A stretch of 64,000 nt of DNA from Streptococcus thalassemiae (GCF_903645285.1 NZ_CAHJXN010000001.1:412001-476000), one strand, 5' to 3'. Numbered from the stretch's first letter, positions 29,409 to 41,230 are shown. Numbers and translations are program-made. The notes: a model not told the origin generated them from the sequence alone.

Positions 29409-30050
29409 TCACTCATTCTTAGCCATTTTACCATCTGATTTCAAATAGTAATTTCCTTGCCATGCATTGCGAGCGTATGAACCATCTGATTTCAAGTAAT
29501 ACCAGGCTTGATAAGAAGAGTCATAAACCCACTCACCTTGTGCCATTTTACCGTTTGACTTAAGGTAGTAAGCTCCTTGCCATGCATTCTTTGCATAAGA
29601 TCCATCTGATTTCAAATAATACCAAGCTTGATAGGAAGAATCATAAATCCATTCGCTCTGTGCCATTTGACCATCTTCTTTCAGGTAATAGCTTCCCTGC
29701 CATGCATTTTTCACTGGATTGCCATTTCCATCAAAGTAATACCAAGCACCATCCTGCTTAACCCAGCCACTTGTTGTTGCTGAACTTGTATTGTTTTGAG
29801 CCGCAGTTGATTGTTTTGTTTTGAAAGCACCCTTAGGAGCATTTTTCAATTCGCAAGCCACACCATCATGATCGCGGTCTAACTTGGCAGAATAACCAGG
29901 ATCCCCCTCATGAAGATCTGAATAGCCATTAGCCCAAGCTTCCTTACAGCTAGAAAAATGGATGTTTTCTTCTGCTAAAACAGATTGTGAAAGCAAAGCT
30001 AAAACTGACAACGTCGCCAAACTCATTTTAAAAAATAGACGTTTGTTCAT
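29409..30050 (-). CDS. Choline-binding protein with Excalibur domain, CbpL-like, truncated
   Basis: 213 residues. Signal peptide (1-26, ends SVLAEE), Excalibur-type calcium-binding domain (about 28-66, CKEAWANGYSDL ... DRDHDGVACEL), a Ser/Thr/Ala linker, then choline-binding repeats (about 92-213, with WYYLKSDGSYA and NAWQGxYYL). It would attach to teichoic-acid choline. Domain order matches pneumococcal CbpL, but no C-terminal lipoprotein-like domain follows. A TGA stops it at MAKNE; the frame continues VDGGRYYVDASGLW to 29358, where TGG for Trp is expected at the stop. Confidence 0.8.
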   Translation of the reverse strand: MNKRLFFKMSLATLSVLALLSQSVLAEENIHFSSCKEAWANGYSDLHEGDPGYSAKLDRDHDGVACELKNAPKGAFKTKQSTAAQNNTSSATTSGWVKQDGAWYYFDGNGNPVKNAWQGSYYLKEDGQMAQSEWIYDSSYQAWYYLKSDGSYAKNAWQGAYYLKSNGKMAQGEWVYDSSYQAWYYLKSDGSYARNAWQGNYYLKSDGKMAKNE

Positions 30051-30158
30051 TTATTTCTCCCATAATTATGATATCGATTTCATGTTTATTTTATCAGATT
30101 TATTTATTCAATTCAAGGAAAAATCAATCCTAGTTCTTATAACTTTTCATTACAATTC

Positions 30159-31877
30159 TTATTTTTGAATAAATAACTCATACAATCCTCTCACTGCATT
30201 ACAGCCGTAAATAGCTTCTGCTTGGGCTAAATCTGCCAAGGTCAAGGCTTTCTCTTCTACCTGTCCTGTTTCCAGCAAATGCTGACGGTAAATTCCTGGC
30301 AAGATTCCAAATCGGATAGGCGGTGTGTAGAGTTTTCCAGCGATTTTCAGAACCAAATTTCCGATAGAGGTTTCAAGCAGTTCTCCTGACTTATTGTGGT
30401 AAATAATCTCTTGTTCCCCTAGGCTCAAATGCGGTCGGTGAGTCGTTTTAAAATAGGTAAAGGCTTGTTGCAAATTGGCTTCCTGAAGACAAAGTTTGGC
30501 CTCGCAAAAACTTGGACTAAGAGGTGTTAATACTTGACGACTGAGTTCTATCTTTCCAGATTTGCTGAGAGAAATTCGCAAGCGGTAATCTTGATTAGCA
30601 TCACAAGCCTGACACTCTTCCTCTATCTTTTGTCTTAAGTCTTCTGCATCAAAAGGAAAGGAAAAATATCGACTTGCTTTTTTCAGTCTTTCTATATGTT
30701 GATTTTCAAATAGCAAGCTCTTCTGACTGATTTTTCCAGTTGTAATCAGTTGGAAACGAGCTTGTTTACGATAAAGTACAGCTGCTTTTTGATGAACTTC
30801 TCGGTATTCAGATTTCCAAGTGCTATCCCAAGTAATGCCTCCGCCAACTCCATAGATGGCTTTCCCTTGATGCAGTTGAATGGTCCGAATGGCGACATTA
30901 AAAATCCGTAGTCCATTTGGAAGCAAGAGACCAATCGTTCCACAGTAGACTCCACGCGGTTGTGGCTCCAGGTCCTTAATGATTTCCATAGTCGCAATTT
31001 TGGGTGCGCCCGTTATAGATCCGCAAGGAAAGAGTGAGCGGAAAATTTCAACAAGGTCCACATCCTCTCGCAACTGACTCTTGATAGTCGAAGTCATCTG
31101 CCAAACAGTTGAATACTGTTCCACTTGGCAAAGACGCTCCACGTGCTCACTTCCCACTTCAGAAATACGGTTCATATCATTGCGCAAGAGGTCCACAATC
31201 ATCATATTTTCAGAGCGATTTTTAGGATCCTGCTCCAACCAACTGGCCTGTTCAAGATCTTCTTGGTCGGTCACGCCACGCTGAGTCGTTCCCTTCATTG
31301 GTCGCGTTGTCAACTCGCGGCCATTTTGCTCAAAAAAGAGCTCTGGACTCATGGAAATCACTGCCATCTCGTCATGTTCCACATAGGCATTGTAGCCCGC
31401 CTCCTGTTCTACCACCATGCGATTGTAGATAGCAAAAGGATTGGCGCTTAAATCTTGTTTGAGTTGGACGGTGTAGTTGACCTGATAGGTGTCCCCCTGC
31501 CGCAAATGATGGTGAATCTGAGCAATCGCCTTTTCATAGTCTGCTGCAGACGTTACTTCCTGCCAATTTGAAGGCAAATCAACCTCATCATAAGTCAGAG
31601 GAATAGGGGAAGTTTCTACGCTATCATGAACAGTAAAGTAAAGCAGGTACTCGCCCAGTAGAGGAGCCTTATGAACTGCTAATTTCTCCTCAAAAGCAGG
31701 TGCAGCCTCGTAGCTGACATAGCCCACCACATAGTAGCCCTGCTCTTGGTAGCTTTCCACTTGTGCCAGCAAGGCTGTTACTTCCGCTAAATCTCTCGTT
31801 TTTAACTCTTTGATAGGATGGGTGAAGGTGTATCTCTCCCCCAAAGCCCTAAAATCAATCACTGTTTTTCTATGCAT
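30159..31877 (-). CDS. pabB: Aminodeoxychorismate synthase I / lyase fusion
   Basis: 572 residues, PabB-PabC fusion for p-aminobenzoate (folate) synthesis. The chorismate-binding part (about 100-345) has RPMKGTTQRG and CGSITGAPKIATMEII; the C-terminal part (about 375-572) resembles a class IV aminotransferase (4-amino-4-deoxychorismate lyase), with GILPGIYRQHLLE near the end. No glutamine amidotransferase domain, so it needs PabA encoded elsewhere. TATACT (31889-31884) ends 6 bp before the ATG and there is no Shine-Dalgarno: a leaderless mRNA is likely. Confidence 0.92.
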   Translation of the reverse strand: MHRKTVIDFRALGERYTFTHPIKELKTRDLAEVTALLAQVESYQEQGYYVVGYVSYEAAPAFEEKLAVHKAPLLGEYLLYFTVHDSVETSPIPLTYDEVDLPSNWQEVTSAADYEKAIAQIHHHLRQGDTYQVNYTVQLKQDLSANPFAIYNRMVVEQEAGYNAYVEHDEMAVISMSPELFFEQNGRELTTRPMKGTTQRGVTDQEDLEQASWLEQDPKNRSENMMIVDLLRNDMNRISEVGSEHVERLCQVEQYSTVWQMTSTIKSQLREDVDLVEIFRSLFPCGSITGAPKIATMEIIKDLEPQPRGVYCGTIGLLLPNGLRIFNVAIRTIQLHQGKAIYGVGGGITWDSTWKSEYREVHQKAAVLYRKQARFQLITTGKISQKSLLFENQHIERLKKASRYFSFPFDAEDLRQKIEEECQACDANQDYRLRISLSKSGKIELSRQVLTPLSPSFCEAKLCLQEANLQQAFTYFKTTHRPHLSLGEQEIIYHNKSGELLETSIGNLVLKIAGKLYTPPIRFGILPGIYRQHLLETGQVEEKALTLADLAQAEAIYGCNAVRGLYELFIQK

Positions 31878-31894
31878 ATTTCAAGTATAGCATA

Positions 31895-31930
31895 AAAAGG
31901 CAGATCAAGAAAAACTTAATCTACCTTTTT
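31895..31930. terminator. Hairpin terminator between the chimeric ORF and pabB
   Basis: AAAAGGTAGAT ... ATCTGCCTTTTT on the minus strand: 10-bp stem with one mismatch and T run, positioned after the chimeric zmp-like ORF and immediately upstream of the pabB promoter. Confidence 0.65.
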
Positions 31931-31946
31931 ACGACTTTATTCATCC

Positions 31947-32828
31947 CTATGCTTGTGGTGCAGTAAATAGATCACCAGAGAAACCGTCTGTGTTTTTAAG
32001 GACTTGTTTGTATATTTTTGATTTCAAAGCAACCGTATTTCGATATTTGTCTTTAATACTATTATCGTTTAATTCTGTTAAATCTTTAGTAACAGCTTCT
32101 TTGAATAATTCTTGTAATTTACTATACGTAGAGATGTTTTCTCCATCAATATTAATTTCTGTAAATCCTCTTTGAGCTTTTGTAAGAACTTCCCCATACC
32201 AAGCTTTTTTCCATTCTTCCAGGGTTTGGAATGTACCACCAGAAACTTTATCAATAATAAATTTATCACTCAATGTTGATTGTTTTTCTTTATTGGCTTC
32301 AGCTTTATATTTATTAGAAACATATCCGATGAATCCATTTTCATATCCATAATAACCCCACATACGGAAGGCATTGTGTTTAAATGATAAGGCACCTGGC
32401 GCACCATCACTTGAGTTACCTCCATAGATACCAGCCATCATATTAACATTAACATATGCAGAACCGAAGTCTTCAGGGCGATATCTACCATTACCTACAC
32501 CATGTTTAGTTGCAAAGTTATTATCAACTAGTTGATCGATAGTTGTAAGAGCCATAGTCTTCTCAGTATCGTTTAAATCACGAACTAGATCCCATTGATG
32601 TGGTGCACCTTCTAACTTATTATAGCTAGCTTTTTCACGATATTTCTTATCGATTCTCTTGAACCACTTATCGTTAGTTCCAGTGTTTTTCTTAATTACA
32701 GATTCAGCTTCTAAGTAATCAAGCATCATCATAGATTCATTATAGTTCTTCATGTAGTGGTCAATTTTCTCACGGAGTTCTTCTGGTGTCAAATACGTAG
32801 TACTATCCGTTACAATCGCAATTTTCAT
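31947..32828 (-). pseudogene. Chimeric ORF: DegV-like start joined to a ZmpB C-terminal fragment
   Basis: 293 residues. Residues 1-17 ([17 protein letters not shown]) look like the start of a DegV fatty-acid-binding protein. From [12 protein letters not shown] onward it is collinear with the last ~280 residues of the ZmpB encoded just upstream, sharing [43 protein letters not shown] and WGYYGYE, with moderate divergence. The zinc motif HExxH is not included. AAGGAG precedes the ATG, so a protein could be made, but it has no signal peptide and is not a protease. Confidence 0.75.
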
Positions 32829-32925
32829 TTACTAGACTCCTTTTCTTAAAATTAGCAATCACGTTACTTTATGTAGTATACCAAATATATATTAGGAGCA
32901 AACGTTGGAAATTAGCAGAGCCACA

Positions 32926-32956
32926 AAAAGGAGCTAGGCTTTCACCTAAACTCCTT
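32926..32956 (-). terminator. zmpB terminator
   Basis: AAGGAG.TTAGGT ... GCCTA.CTCCTT arms on the minus strand followed by TTTTTG, directly after the zmpB stop. Confidence 0.75.
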
Positions 32957-32968
32957 AACACTAAAATT

Positions 32969-35900
32969 TTATTTTGTAAAAACTTCTTCTTTAAAACTAT
33001 TTGTAGCTTGTAATAATTTTTTAAAGACTTTTTCTTTCAGTGAAACTGTGTTTGTATATGATTCTTTGCTTGTTCTAGCCATTTCTTCTTTATCTTTTTG
33101 AACTGCTTCTTGGAATAGTGTTTCCAATTGCGCATATGATGAAATGATTTTTCCGTCTATCTCAAATTCATGTATCCCATCTTTAGCTTGGGCTACAACT
33201 TTTTTGAAATATGCCTTCTTCCAATCTTCTAAAGTATGGAATTCACCTTCAGAAATTTTTTCAATAATATAGCTATCACTTAATACTTTATTTTCTTTTC
33301 GAGCTTCTGCACTATATTTATTTGATGCATAACCGACAAACCCTTTTTCATATCCATAGTATCCCCACAGACGGAATGTATTGTGTTTAAATGATAATGC
33401 TCCTGGAGAACCTTCACTCGTATTTCCTCCATAGATTCCTCCGGTAATTCGAACATTGACATATGCTGTTTGGAAGTCTTCCGGTTTATATAAACCATGG
33501 AAATCTCGATTTGTAATGAAATTGTTCATAATTAAATCATCGACAGAATTTAGCGGTACTTGTTTATCAGTATCATTCAACGGACGAACATTGTCCCATT
33601 GATCTTTAGAGTTAGCTGGATTTCGTAGTTGTTTGTCCATCTTCTTGAACCATTTGTGTTTTAATGCTGTATCCTGCTGTTTAACAACCGTATCCCCTTC
33701 TAAATAATCCAAGAGCATTAACGTATCATTATAGCCTTTCATATAATGATCAATTTCCTCACGTGATCTTAATTCGTTTGGATTTGTATTATACCATTGA
33801 TTTCCATCGTTTGGACGAATGTAAGCCATATTCAATCCTAACGCTCCATAATCTCCTTGGTGCCCAATTTCAGAAGGCGATTGTAACATTCCTTGCGCAA
33901 ACGCTTCAACATTAGTTCCCGGACGATGTCTCCATCCACCTAAGTAAGCCATACGGTCGTTAACGTGTGTCGTTTCATGCGTAAAAGCTGAAATCCCAAA
34001 CGGACTAATCATATTGGTAAGCATAAAGAATACTGATGCTTCAGGTCTATTCGGATCATCATAGATAGATGCCATTGCCCCCATACGTGTATCAGTATTA
34101 TGATATGTTCCTGTCGGTCCGAACACTTCCCGAATCGGTGCAATTGCTGTTCCTTGATTTGAATACCCTAGACGATTTGCAGATACACCTGGATATAATT
34201 GATTATCCCAGACCGGAGTTGGTACTATATTTTTACTCTTCAACAGACGTTCTCGAACATTTGGTAACGCTAATCGAGACCAGAAGTCTAAGTACGCTTG
34301 TTGAGCTGTAGCCACCTTATCAATTTCCGGTTTAAATGCATTTCTTTCTTCTTCCGTCATCTTGCCATATTTCTCAAATGAACTAAAGGCTAATGTATTA
34401 TAAGTTGAAATTAAGAACATATGCGCATTCTTTACGTTTAGAAGCGGTAAAATCATCTTAGCATGGGTACCATTATTCAATCCATCGTAAGCACGATGTT
34501 TCTTATCTTTAAAATCTTCCGTCGTTGTCTCTGGTTCCGAAACATATACATGATCTCTCGTTGCATCAATAAACCAATCATTCATATTATCAATATTTGT
34601 AAATAATTTACGATTATAATCTAAGAATTGATGTAAATTACCAGACAATGTATCCTTCGCTAAGACTTCACGGAATGCATCTTGCGTACGGTTCCCTTTG
34701 AGGTTATTCTCTTTTGAACCAATCTCAATCAATCGATCCAATACACTTACGTTTTTACCATAGAAATCTGGTTTGAATAACATTAATTCTTTAATATTTA
34801 CCTCTCCAAATTTTACTCCGTAATAACGATGTAGATACGTTAATCCAAGAATTAAAGCCGCTTTATTCTTTTCAACTTTATCTAAAATCATTTGTTGTGC
34901 TACTAGAGAATCATTTAATTGATGATTTTCATTTTGAACTAACTTAGTCACTAGTTCTGTTAAGTTATTCTTCACATAATCAAAGCTTTCTTCTAAGTAA
35001 AGATTTTTCACCGCATCAAATCTTCCTGCTCCCGGTCGGTTAAAGTGTTTATAAATAACATCTGATTGTAATTCAATCGGACTTAATTTTGAAACAATTC
35101 CATTCACTAAACCATCATAATTTTTTTGAACAATATTTAATGTATATTTAACTCCTAAATCTGTTACAGTGTATTCTTTAACATTACTTAATCCTTCTGT
35201 ACTGCCAGATAGATTTAAGTATTCTTTTGTTCCATCCGCATAGTGAATCATAATTTTATTCACTTCTTCTAAATTTGTAACGAATTTTGTATCATGCATT
35301 GGTGTTACAGAAAGAACTTCTTTCGTATTTAAGTTATGTGATTTATCCAATTTATTAGCTTGATGTACAATATATTCTTTATTATAGAATGGTTGTAATT
35401 TTTCAAAATTCTTATATGCTAATTTATATTCATCGTTATAATCTTGGATTTGATTATAAGCAGAATTTTGAGACACTGTTGCGTTTAATGTAGCCACTAG
35501 TGATTTTTCGCTTTCAAAAGTATTAGCAGTAATATTATAGCTAGCTACTTTTTCATCAGCTTCTTCTTTTGTCAATTCAATTTGTTTATTAGGATATTTA
35601 GTGTATGACTTTTTACCTTCACTATATCCAGCTACACTGTATAATTTATCAATTTGTGGATGTGCATAATCATCATCAATATCATTTGAACCAAATAACA
35701 TTTCTGCATTTTTCACTTTTACATAACTAACATTATCTTTTACTGTACCAAAAGGCCATGTCTTACTTGCAAACGCTCCAGTTTGTACTGGCGTAACTAC
35801 ATTAATCATTCCTTTGGCAACAGATTTGGTCAAGTTTCCTTTAGTTCCAGTTAAATAATCGCCTACCATTCCGTATTCAACATATGGAATTAGTGAGCTT

Positions 35901-38845
35901 GCTCTTACGTTATTACCTGTTAATGTTGCATCTACATAAGTTCTCGTTACAATGCCTCGATAATTTTTATCAGCAATACCACCTAACATAGAACCATTTG
36001 CATGTAATTTTCCGATGAATGCAACATTTTCAATGCGAGTTCCATCGTTCATATTATTAACAACACCCGCTACATTATTACGTCCAATAACAGAACCTGT
36101 AATTTTAACATCTTCAATGACAGAAGTGCCATTCATTGTATTTGCTATTGTAGCAACACCATCATCATTTTTACGATCGATATCGACATCTTCAAAATTA
36201 ATATTTTTTATAGTAGCATTCTTAATAACATTGAATAAAGGTCGTTCTAACTCTGTAATAGCATAACGTTTTCCGTCTTCACTTAATAATTTTCCTGTAA
36301 ATTCACTCGTGATATACGATTTTCCATTCGCAGATGCATTTCTAGCACTCATACTTTGACCTAATCGGTATTCTCCTGCTGGATCTTTTTGCATTGCTGA
36401 AACTAAATCTTCAAAATCATAATAAACATTTCCGTTAGCTGCAACTGATTTTTCAATGTAATGAGTATATTCAGATTCAAATGTTTGATCTTTTTGACGC
36501 CCAACTAAATTATCTGCTGTTGCAGTTACTTTATACATTTGTTTTCCATCAACGGTTACTTCTTCAATATTTTTCACTGCTAATAATGTTGATTTTTGAT
36601 CATGTGAAGTGACTTTTAAGTAGTATTTACTCTTATCCTCTGGGATTGATTTTAATCTAGATTCATTCGTTTCTGTTTCTTGATCATATTTAATTAAATC
36701 AGTCCTTCGAATATCTTTGATTTCAACTTTTTTAAGATCTAATTGAATTTTTTTATCTTCTAATGTTTGAGTTTCTTCGCCTTCTCCACGATCATAAACC
36801 ATTTTTGTAGATAGAGTGTAGCCTTTATAATATTTCAAGTCTTTTAATGTTGCTTGTAAATCATTTTCCGGCACGTCAACTTCTTTAACTACTTCACCAG
36901 CTTCATTTTTTAAAGCAACTTTAATCGATTTAATCGTAACTCCAACTGGTTTATTTAAAGTGTATTTAGCGGTAGCGCTCTTCTTCAATTCATCTTTATC
37001 TGTTGTATTCCATTGTAATGTTGGTTTTTCTAAACCTTTTGTTCCTTGTTTGATAATTTTATCTTGAGGTTGTAAGATAACTTTTTCTTCTACTGTTGGA
37101 GCTTCGTTTGTTTTTTCTCCGCGAATCGTTTTATATGTCTTGGTAATTTGTTTCTTGCCATCTACACCTTCTTGAGCAACTTTAGTTGTTCCACGTTTTA
37201 AAGTGTCATCATCTTCTGTTTTTGTAGCAAAAGGAATGGCTTCTTCTCTTGTTTCAATTGTTGTTCCTTCAACTGGTTTTGTTCCTTTTTTAACGACTTT
37301 AGAAACGGCAGGCGTTTTTACTTCTGTAGTTGTAGAAAGAACTTTATCTGTCTCTACACCTTCCACTGTTTCGTAAGTTGTTTTCGTAACTTGAACTCCT
37401 TTAGACCCTTGACGTTCAACAACTTCTTCATCTACATATTTTGTGTCATCCGGAACTACTTCTGTTGTGAAATCTAATTCACTTTCGGTAGACTTCTCAA
37501 CTGTACCTGTTGTTACTTTATATTCTGGATTTACTTCTTGTACTGGTGCTTGACCTTCTTTGCCTTCTTCTTGCGTCCCCTTAGCTGTTTTGGTCTCCTC
37601 TTTTGGTTCTACAGTTTCTTCAGCCTTGGTATCTGGAGTTGACTCTTCTTGTTTCGGTGTTTCTTCCGCAGTCTTCTCTTCTTTAGAAGCTTCTGGTTGC
37701 TTTTCTGGAGAGACTGGTGCCTTTTCGCCTTCACTTGGCGCGACTGGTTCACCTGCTTGTTCAACTTTTGGTTCCTCAGCTGGTTCTGTTTGTTTTTCTA
37801 CAGCAGGCGTTTCAACTTTTGGTTCTTCAACAGGTTGATTAGCAGCCTCATCTTTTGTTTTTACTACTTCTGGCTGTGTATCTTCTTGTTTCGGTGTCTC
37901 TTCCGCTCCCCTATTTTCTTTAGGAACTTCTGGTTGTGATGAATCTTTTGGTATCCTTGGTTGCTCCGGTTGTGTAGGTTGCACGGGTTGTTCTACTGGT
38001 GGTTCAACTTTTGGCTCCTCAGCTGGTTTATCTGATGGTTGACTTTCTGGCTTGACTGGTGCTTGTTCATCTATTTTTGAATCAACTGCTCCACTTACTT
38101 CTTCAACTGGAGCTGGTTCTGCTGAAGCTTCTTTTTCATCTTTTCCTTTAGGGAGGGGTTCGTCAGTAGGTTTTACCTCCGATTTTGGTTCTCCCTTTGG
38201 ACTTTCTTCTGTTTTAGGTGCTTCTTCTTTTGGAGCTTCCTCTGTCTCTACTGCTTGGTTTTCTGGCTTAGCTTGCTCCTGATTTATTGTTACTTGGGGC
38301 TTCTCAACTTCGACCACAGTTACCTCTCCAGGTTTAGCTGAGGCTTCTTCTAAAACAGTGTCCAAGCCAAGCGTTTTGAGGATGTCACCTGATAGATAAC
38401 CAACATAGCGATAGCCCTCCATTTCAACAACACCCTCTCGACTAGCCGGTGCTAGAGTAGCAACTGGGTCTACAGCTCCTGCACTAGGAAGAACTACCAA
38501 TCCCATAGCTCCAACTAGAAAGACGCTGGCAATTTTCTTTCTCTTGTAGATTACAAGCAAGCTCCCAACAGTCAGTAAACCAAAAGCTGTCAAAACAGAT
38601 GCTTCTGTCCCTGTTTGTGGCAACTGGTCTTTTTGATACACCAAACCATATACAACTTCATTTCCATCAGGCTTTCCTGTCTGGATTAAATCCTTAGCTT
38701 CTTGTGAAATAACCTCTTTATCTACATAGTGATAGGTGGCTGCGTCCACTACAGAAGGAGCCATCAAAAGGCTTCCAAGAAATACAGAACCTACAACTCC
38801 CTTAATCTTACGAATTGAAAAACGGTCTTTTTTAAACACTTTCAT
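32969..38845 (-). CDS. zmpB: Surface zinc metalloprotease, ZmpB type (peptidase M26)
   Basis: 1958 residues. YSIRK-like export signal ([12 protein letters not shown], 1-36), LPQTG at 75-79 with hydrophobic and basic tail, a second membrane segment (about 104-122): the reversed anchor typical of pneumococcal Zmp/IgA1 proteases. Then a Glu/Pro/Lys-rich stretch (about 175-440), G5-type domains (about 440-610), and the M26 catalytic region with HETTH at 1623-1627 and a third zinc ligand Glu1647 (NVEAF). Cleaves host proteins; target not predictable. Starts 15 bp after the UPF0340 gene. The TCS at 39548-41964 lies nearby and is its likely regulator. Confidence 0.9.
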   Translation of the reverse strand: MKVFKKDRFSIRKIKGVVGSVFLGSLLMAPSVVDAATYHYVDKEVISQEAKDLIQTGKPDGNEVVYGLVYQKDQLPQTGTEASVLTAFGLLTVGSLLVIYKRKKIASVFLVGAMGLVVLPSAGAVDPVATLAPASREGVVEMEGYRYVGYLSGDILKTLGLDTVLEEASAKPGEVTVVEVEKPQVTINQEQAKPENQAVETEEAPKEEAPKTEESPKGEPKSEVKPTDEPLPKGKDEKEASAEPAPVEEVSGAVDSKIDEQAPVKPESQPSDKPAEEPKVEPPVEQPVQPTQPEQPRIPKDSSQPEVPKENRGAEETPKQEDTQPEVVKTKDEAANQPVEEPKVETPAVEKQTEPAEEPKVEQAGEPVAPSEGEKAPVSPEKQPEASKEEKTAEETPKQEESTPDTKAEETVEPKEETKTAKGTQEEGKEGQAPVQEVNPEYKVTTGTVEKSTESELDFTTEVVPDDTKYVDEEVVERQGSKGVQVTKTTYETVEGVETDKVLSTTTEVKTPAVSKVVKKGTKPVEGTTIETREEAIPFATKTEDDDTLKRGTTKVAQEGVDGKKQITKTYKTIRGEKTNEAPTVEEKVILQPQDKIIKQGTKGLEKPTLQWNTTDKDELKKSATAKYTLNKPVGVTIKSIKVALKNEAGEVVKEVDVPENDLQATLKDLKYYKGYTLSTKMVYDRGEGEETQTLEDKKIQLDLKKVEIKDIRRTDLIKYDQETETNESRLKSIPEDKSKYYLKVTSHDQKSTLLAVKNIEEVTVDGKQMYKVTATADNLVGRQKDQTFESEYTHYIEKSVAANGNVYYDFEDLVSAMQKDPAGEYRLGQSMSARNASANGKSYITSEFTGKLLSEDGKRYAITELERPLFNVIKNATIKNINFEDVDIDRKNDDGVATIANTMNGTSVIEDVKITGSVIGRNNVAGVVNNMNDGTRIENVAFIGKLHANGSMLGGIADKNYRGIVTRTYVDATLTGNNVRASSLIPYVEYGMVGDYLTGTKGNLTKSVAKGMINVVTPVQTGAFASKTWPFGTVKDNVSYVKVKNAEMLFGSNDIDDDYAHPQIDKLYSVAGYSEGKKSYTKYPNKQIELTKEEADEKVASYNITANTFESEKSLVATLNATVSQNSAYNQIQDYNDEYKLAYKNFEKLQPFYNKEYIVHQANKLDKSHNLNTKEVLSVTPMHDTKFVTNLEEVNKIMIHYADGTKEYLNLSGSTEGLSNVKEYTVTDLGVKYTLNIVQKNYDGLVNGIVSKLSPIELQSDVIYKHFNRPGAGRFDAVKNLYLEESFDYVKNNLTELVTKLVQNENHQLNDSLVAQQMILDKVEKNKAALILGLTYLHRYYGVKFGEVNIKELMLFKPDFYGKNVSVLDRLIEIGSKENNLKGNRTQDAFREVLAKDTLSGNLHQFLDYNRKLFTNIDNMNDWFIDATRDHVYVSEPETTTEDFKDKKHRAYDGLNNGTHAKMILPLLNVKNAHMFLISTYNTLAFSSFEKYGKMTEEERNAFKPEIDKVATAQQAYLDFWSRLALPNVRERLLKSKNIVPTPVWDNQLYPGVSANRLGYSNQGTAIAPIREVFGPTGTYHNTDTRMGAMASIYDDPNRPEASVFFMLTNMISPFGISAFTHETTHVNDRMAYLGGWRHRPGTNVEAFAQGMLQSPSEIGHQGDYGALGLNMAYIRPNDGNQWYNTNPNELRSREEIDHYMKGYNDTLMLLDYLEGDTVVKQQDTALKHKWFKKMDKQLRNPANSKDQWDNVRPLNDTDKQVPLNSVDDLIMNNFITNRDFHGLYKPEDFQTAYVNVRITGGIYGGNTSEGSPGALSFKHNTFRLWGYYGYEKGFVGYASNKYSAEARKENKVLSDSYIIEKISEGEFHTLEDWKKAYFKKVVAQAKDGIHEFEIDGKIISSYAQLETLFQEAVQKDKEEMARTSKESYTNTVSLKEKVFKKLLQATNSFKEEVFTK

Positions 38846-38860
38846 CTCCTTTATTCATTC

Positions 38861-39424
38861 TCACGACTTTCTGATAGAATCTTGCGGATAGTGCGCACGC
38901 GCACCTCCGACTAATTTTGGACGACTAGCCAGCGCCGTTACATGGGCATGACCAATCTCTCTCAAAAGAGGGCGAATCGGAACCTGAACATGCTTGACAT
39001 GCATGCCAATTGCAGTGTCTCCGATATCCAATCCAGCATGAGCCTTGATAAATTCAACCTCAACTGGATCCTGCATAAACTTGAAGGCTGCTAACTGCCC
39101 CGAACCTCCTGCATGAAGAGTTGGAAGGACACTGACGATTTCCAGACCAAACTGCTCTGCCACCTGACGTTCAACAACGAGGGCACGATTGACATGTTCA
39201 CAACCTTGAACGGCTAAATGGATACCTCTACTACCTAGAATACCCAAGATAGTCTCCACTATCAGCTCACCAATCTCTTGACTGGATTCTTTCCCAATCT
39301 GACCACCTATCACCTCACTAGAAGATAGACCTAAAACAAAAAGGGCCCCCTGCTTCAAATTGGCCTTTTCTAAAACATCTTCTAATACCTGACGTGTTTC
39401 TCTTTGAATCTGTGTCTCGTTCAT
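38861..39424 (-). CDS. UPF0340/YwlG family protein (TIGR01440)
   Basis: 187 residues from [10 protein letters not shown] at 39424, chosen because GAGGTGG lies just before it; an upstream in-frame ATG at 39445 has no such site. Conserved features are [11 protein letters not shown], the His-rich [10 protein letters not shown] and [11 protein letters not shown]. No signal or membrane segment. Function unknown in the family. Last 15 bp before zmpB, so probably cotranscribed. Promoter TTGCTA-17-TATGAT lies upstream. Confidence 0.88.
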   Translation of the reverse strand: MNETQIQRETRQVLEDVLEKANLKQGALFVLGLSSSEVIGGQIGKESSQEIGELIVETILGILGSRGIHLAVQGCEHVNRALVVERQVAEQFGLEIVSVLPTLHAGGSGQLAAFKFMQDPVEVEFIKAHAGLDIGDTAIGMHVKHVQVPIRPLLREIGHAHVTALASRPKLVGGARAHYPQDSIRKS

Positions 39425-39513
39425 CTCTGCCACCTCTTTTGTCACTATCTATCATACCGTTTTTTCTTGTTTTTAGCAAGATAGACAACCTAGAAAGCTT
39501 GCCCAATTACGCA

Positions 39514-39540
39514 TAAAACTCCCAGAATTGACTGGGAGTT
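39514..39540 (-). terminator. Terminator after the sensor kinase gene
   Basis: AACTCCCAG / CTGGGAGTT stem with a 6-nt loop, followed by TTATG; short T run. Confidence 0.7.
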
Positions 39541-39547
39541 AGCTAGT

Positions 39548-41230
39548 TTATATTCTATTTATGTATATTTCCACTTTCGTCCCTTTTTGGGGCCTAGAAT
39601 CAATCTTCATCTGGTAATTGTCTCCAAAATGAAGTTTGAGTCGCTGATCAACATTTTGCAGACCAACTCCTCCACGTTTGAGTTGACTTTGACTACTATC
39701 ACCAGCATCTTGGAAACCAACACCATCATCCTCAATACGGATGATCAATCCTAAATCCTGTTTCTGGACAGAGACTTTAATATGGCCCTGACCTTCCTTT
39801 TCCTTAATGCCATGGTAAAGAGCATTCTCTACCAGAGGTTGCAACACCAGCTTAGGCAAGACCAGATTATCAAAGGCAGGATTTTCCTCAATCTCGTATT
39901 CCAGCTTATCTCCATAGCGTTGTTTCTGGATAAAGAGATACTGGCGAACATGATTGATTTCATCAGACAGGCAAATCAAATCTTTACCTTGATTGAGCGC
40001 TAGGCGAAAATAGGTTGCCAAGGACTTGGTCACCTGAACCACACGCTGACTATCCTGAAATTCAGCCATCCAGATGATGGTATCCAAGGTGTTATAGAGG
40101 AAATGTGGATTAATCTGGCTCGAAAGGGCTTGAAGTTCATACTGACGGGTCGTTTCTTCCTGCCTGCGAATAGCTGCCATCAACTGATCAATCTGATCCA
40201 ACATGGCATTAAATTGGCGAGTTACTTCTCTCAGTTCATAGGCACCAGCTTCCTTGGCACGAAGATTTTGAGAACCAGAAGCAATTTCCAGCATGGTTTC
40301 TCTCAAATCCCTTAAAGGAGCAATCCAGCGTTTAAGACTGAACCACACTAAGCAGAGACAGACAAGAAGAGATGTGACACTGGCCCCAAGCAAGGTCCAC
40401 ATGAGTTGACTCCTAACCTGGTCTAACTTCTCCAACGAAGACACACCAAGCACCGTCCAATCAGTTCCAGCAATCTTTTCCTGACTGACGTAGGATTTGT
40501 GATCTGGAGTATAGCCCTGCCCTGTCTCAATATAGGGTTTCATGGCCTCCATTTCGCTAGACGAACTATAAACTGTGTGTTGAGGATGGTAAACAAATTC
40601 ATGATTTTCATTGATGATAAAAGCAAATCCCTGCTGACCCAGCTGAAGCTGGTTGAGATAGGCTTCCAGAGTTTCGTAGGAAATATCCAAACGAAGCACG
40701 CCCAGATTGGCTCCCTTTGCATCAACAAGTTCCTGAGTGACAGAAATGACCCACTGACTATCTGATTTACGAGCTGGAGTCAAAACGGGCATGGCTCCCT
40801 GATGAATGGCCTTTTGGTACCAATCCTCAGCCATCATATCAGAGGAAGTTTTCATCTGCACACTGTCATCTGTAGAAATGACCTGACCTGATTTGGTGAC
40901 CAGTACAACAGCTTTCAAGTCCTGGTCTGCCTTCAAGATAGTTAAAAATAGATCTCGAATTCCCCTGACCTTGTCTTGACTGGGATTCTCAGCATAGGCC
41001 AGAACATCCGTCTGCTGGGTCAAACCGGTCGAGGTGGTTTCTAATTTTTTGATATAAGACTGGATAAAGTGGCTAGTTTGGCTGATAGTCGTCTGGCTAT
41101 TGCCCTCAATGCTAGCCTCAATGGCTGATGAACTAGATTGATAGTAGAAAGTCCCAACCAGAGCTAGGAGAACGAGAAAGACCAGAAAGATGGAAATAAC
41201 CATTCTGACTAGGAGAGAAGAACGCTTCAT
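39548..41230 (-). CDS. Sensor histidine kinase, LytS/YehU type (ZmpS/HK09-like)
   Basis: 560 residues. Membrane segment (about 8-30), extracellular Cache-like sensor (about 33-275), second segment (about 280-300), HAMP (about 300-355), then a His_kinase domain with SSQINPHFLYNTLD carrying the phosphoacceptor His and an ATPase domain with N-box LVENALYHG and GGVGLQN. It overlaps the response regulator by 4 bp (ATGA). Location beside zmpB and domain make-up match pneumococcal TCS09/ZmpSR, which influences zmpB and sugar/virulence genes. Confidence 0.9.
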   Translation of the reverse strand: MKRSSLLVRMVISIFLVFLVLLALVGTFYYQSSSSAIEASIEGNSQTTISQTSHFIQSYIKKLETTSTGLTQQTDVLAYAENPSQDKVRGIRDLFLTILKADQDLKAVVLVTKSGQVISTDDSVQMKTSSDMMAEDWYQKAIHQGAMPVLTPARKSDSQWVISVTQELVDAKGANLGVLRLDISYETLEAYLNQLQLGQQGFAFIINENHEFVYHPQHTVYSSSSEMEAMKPYIETGQGYTPDHKSYVSQEKIAGTDWTVLGVSSLEKLDQVRSQLMWTLLGASVTSLLVCLCLVWFSLKRWIAPLRDLRETMLEIASGSQNLRAKEAGAYELREVTRQFNAMLDQIDQLMAAIRRQEETTRQYELQALSSQINPHFLYNTLDTIIWMAEFQDSQRVVQVTKSLATYFRLALNQGKDLICLSDEINHVRQYLFIQKQRYGDKLEYEIEENPAFDNLVLPKLVLQPLVENALYHGIKEKEGQGHIKVSVQKQDLGLIIRIEDDGVGFQDAGDSSQSQLKRGGVGLQNVDQRLKLHFGDNYQMKIDSRPQKGTKVEIYINRI

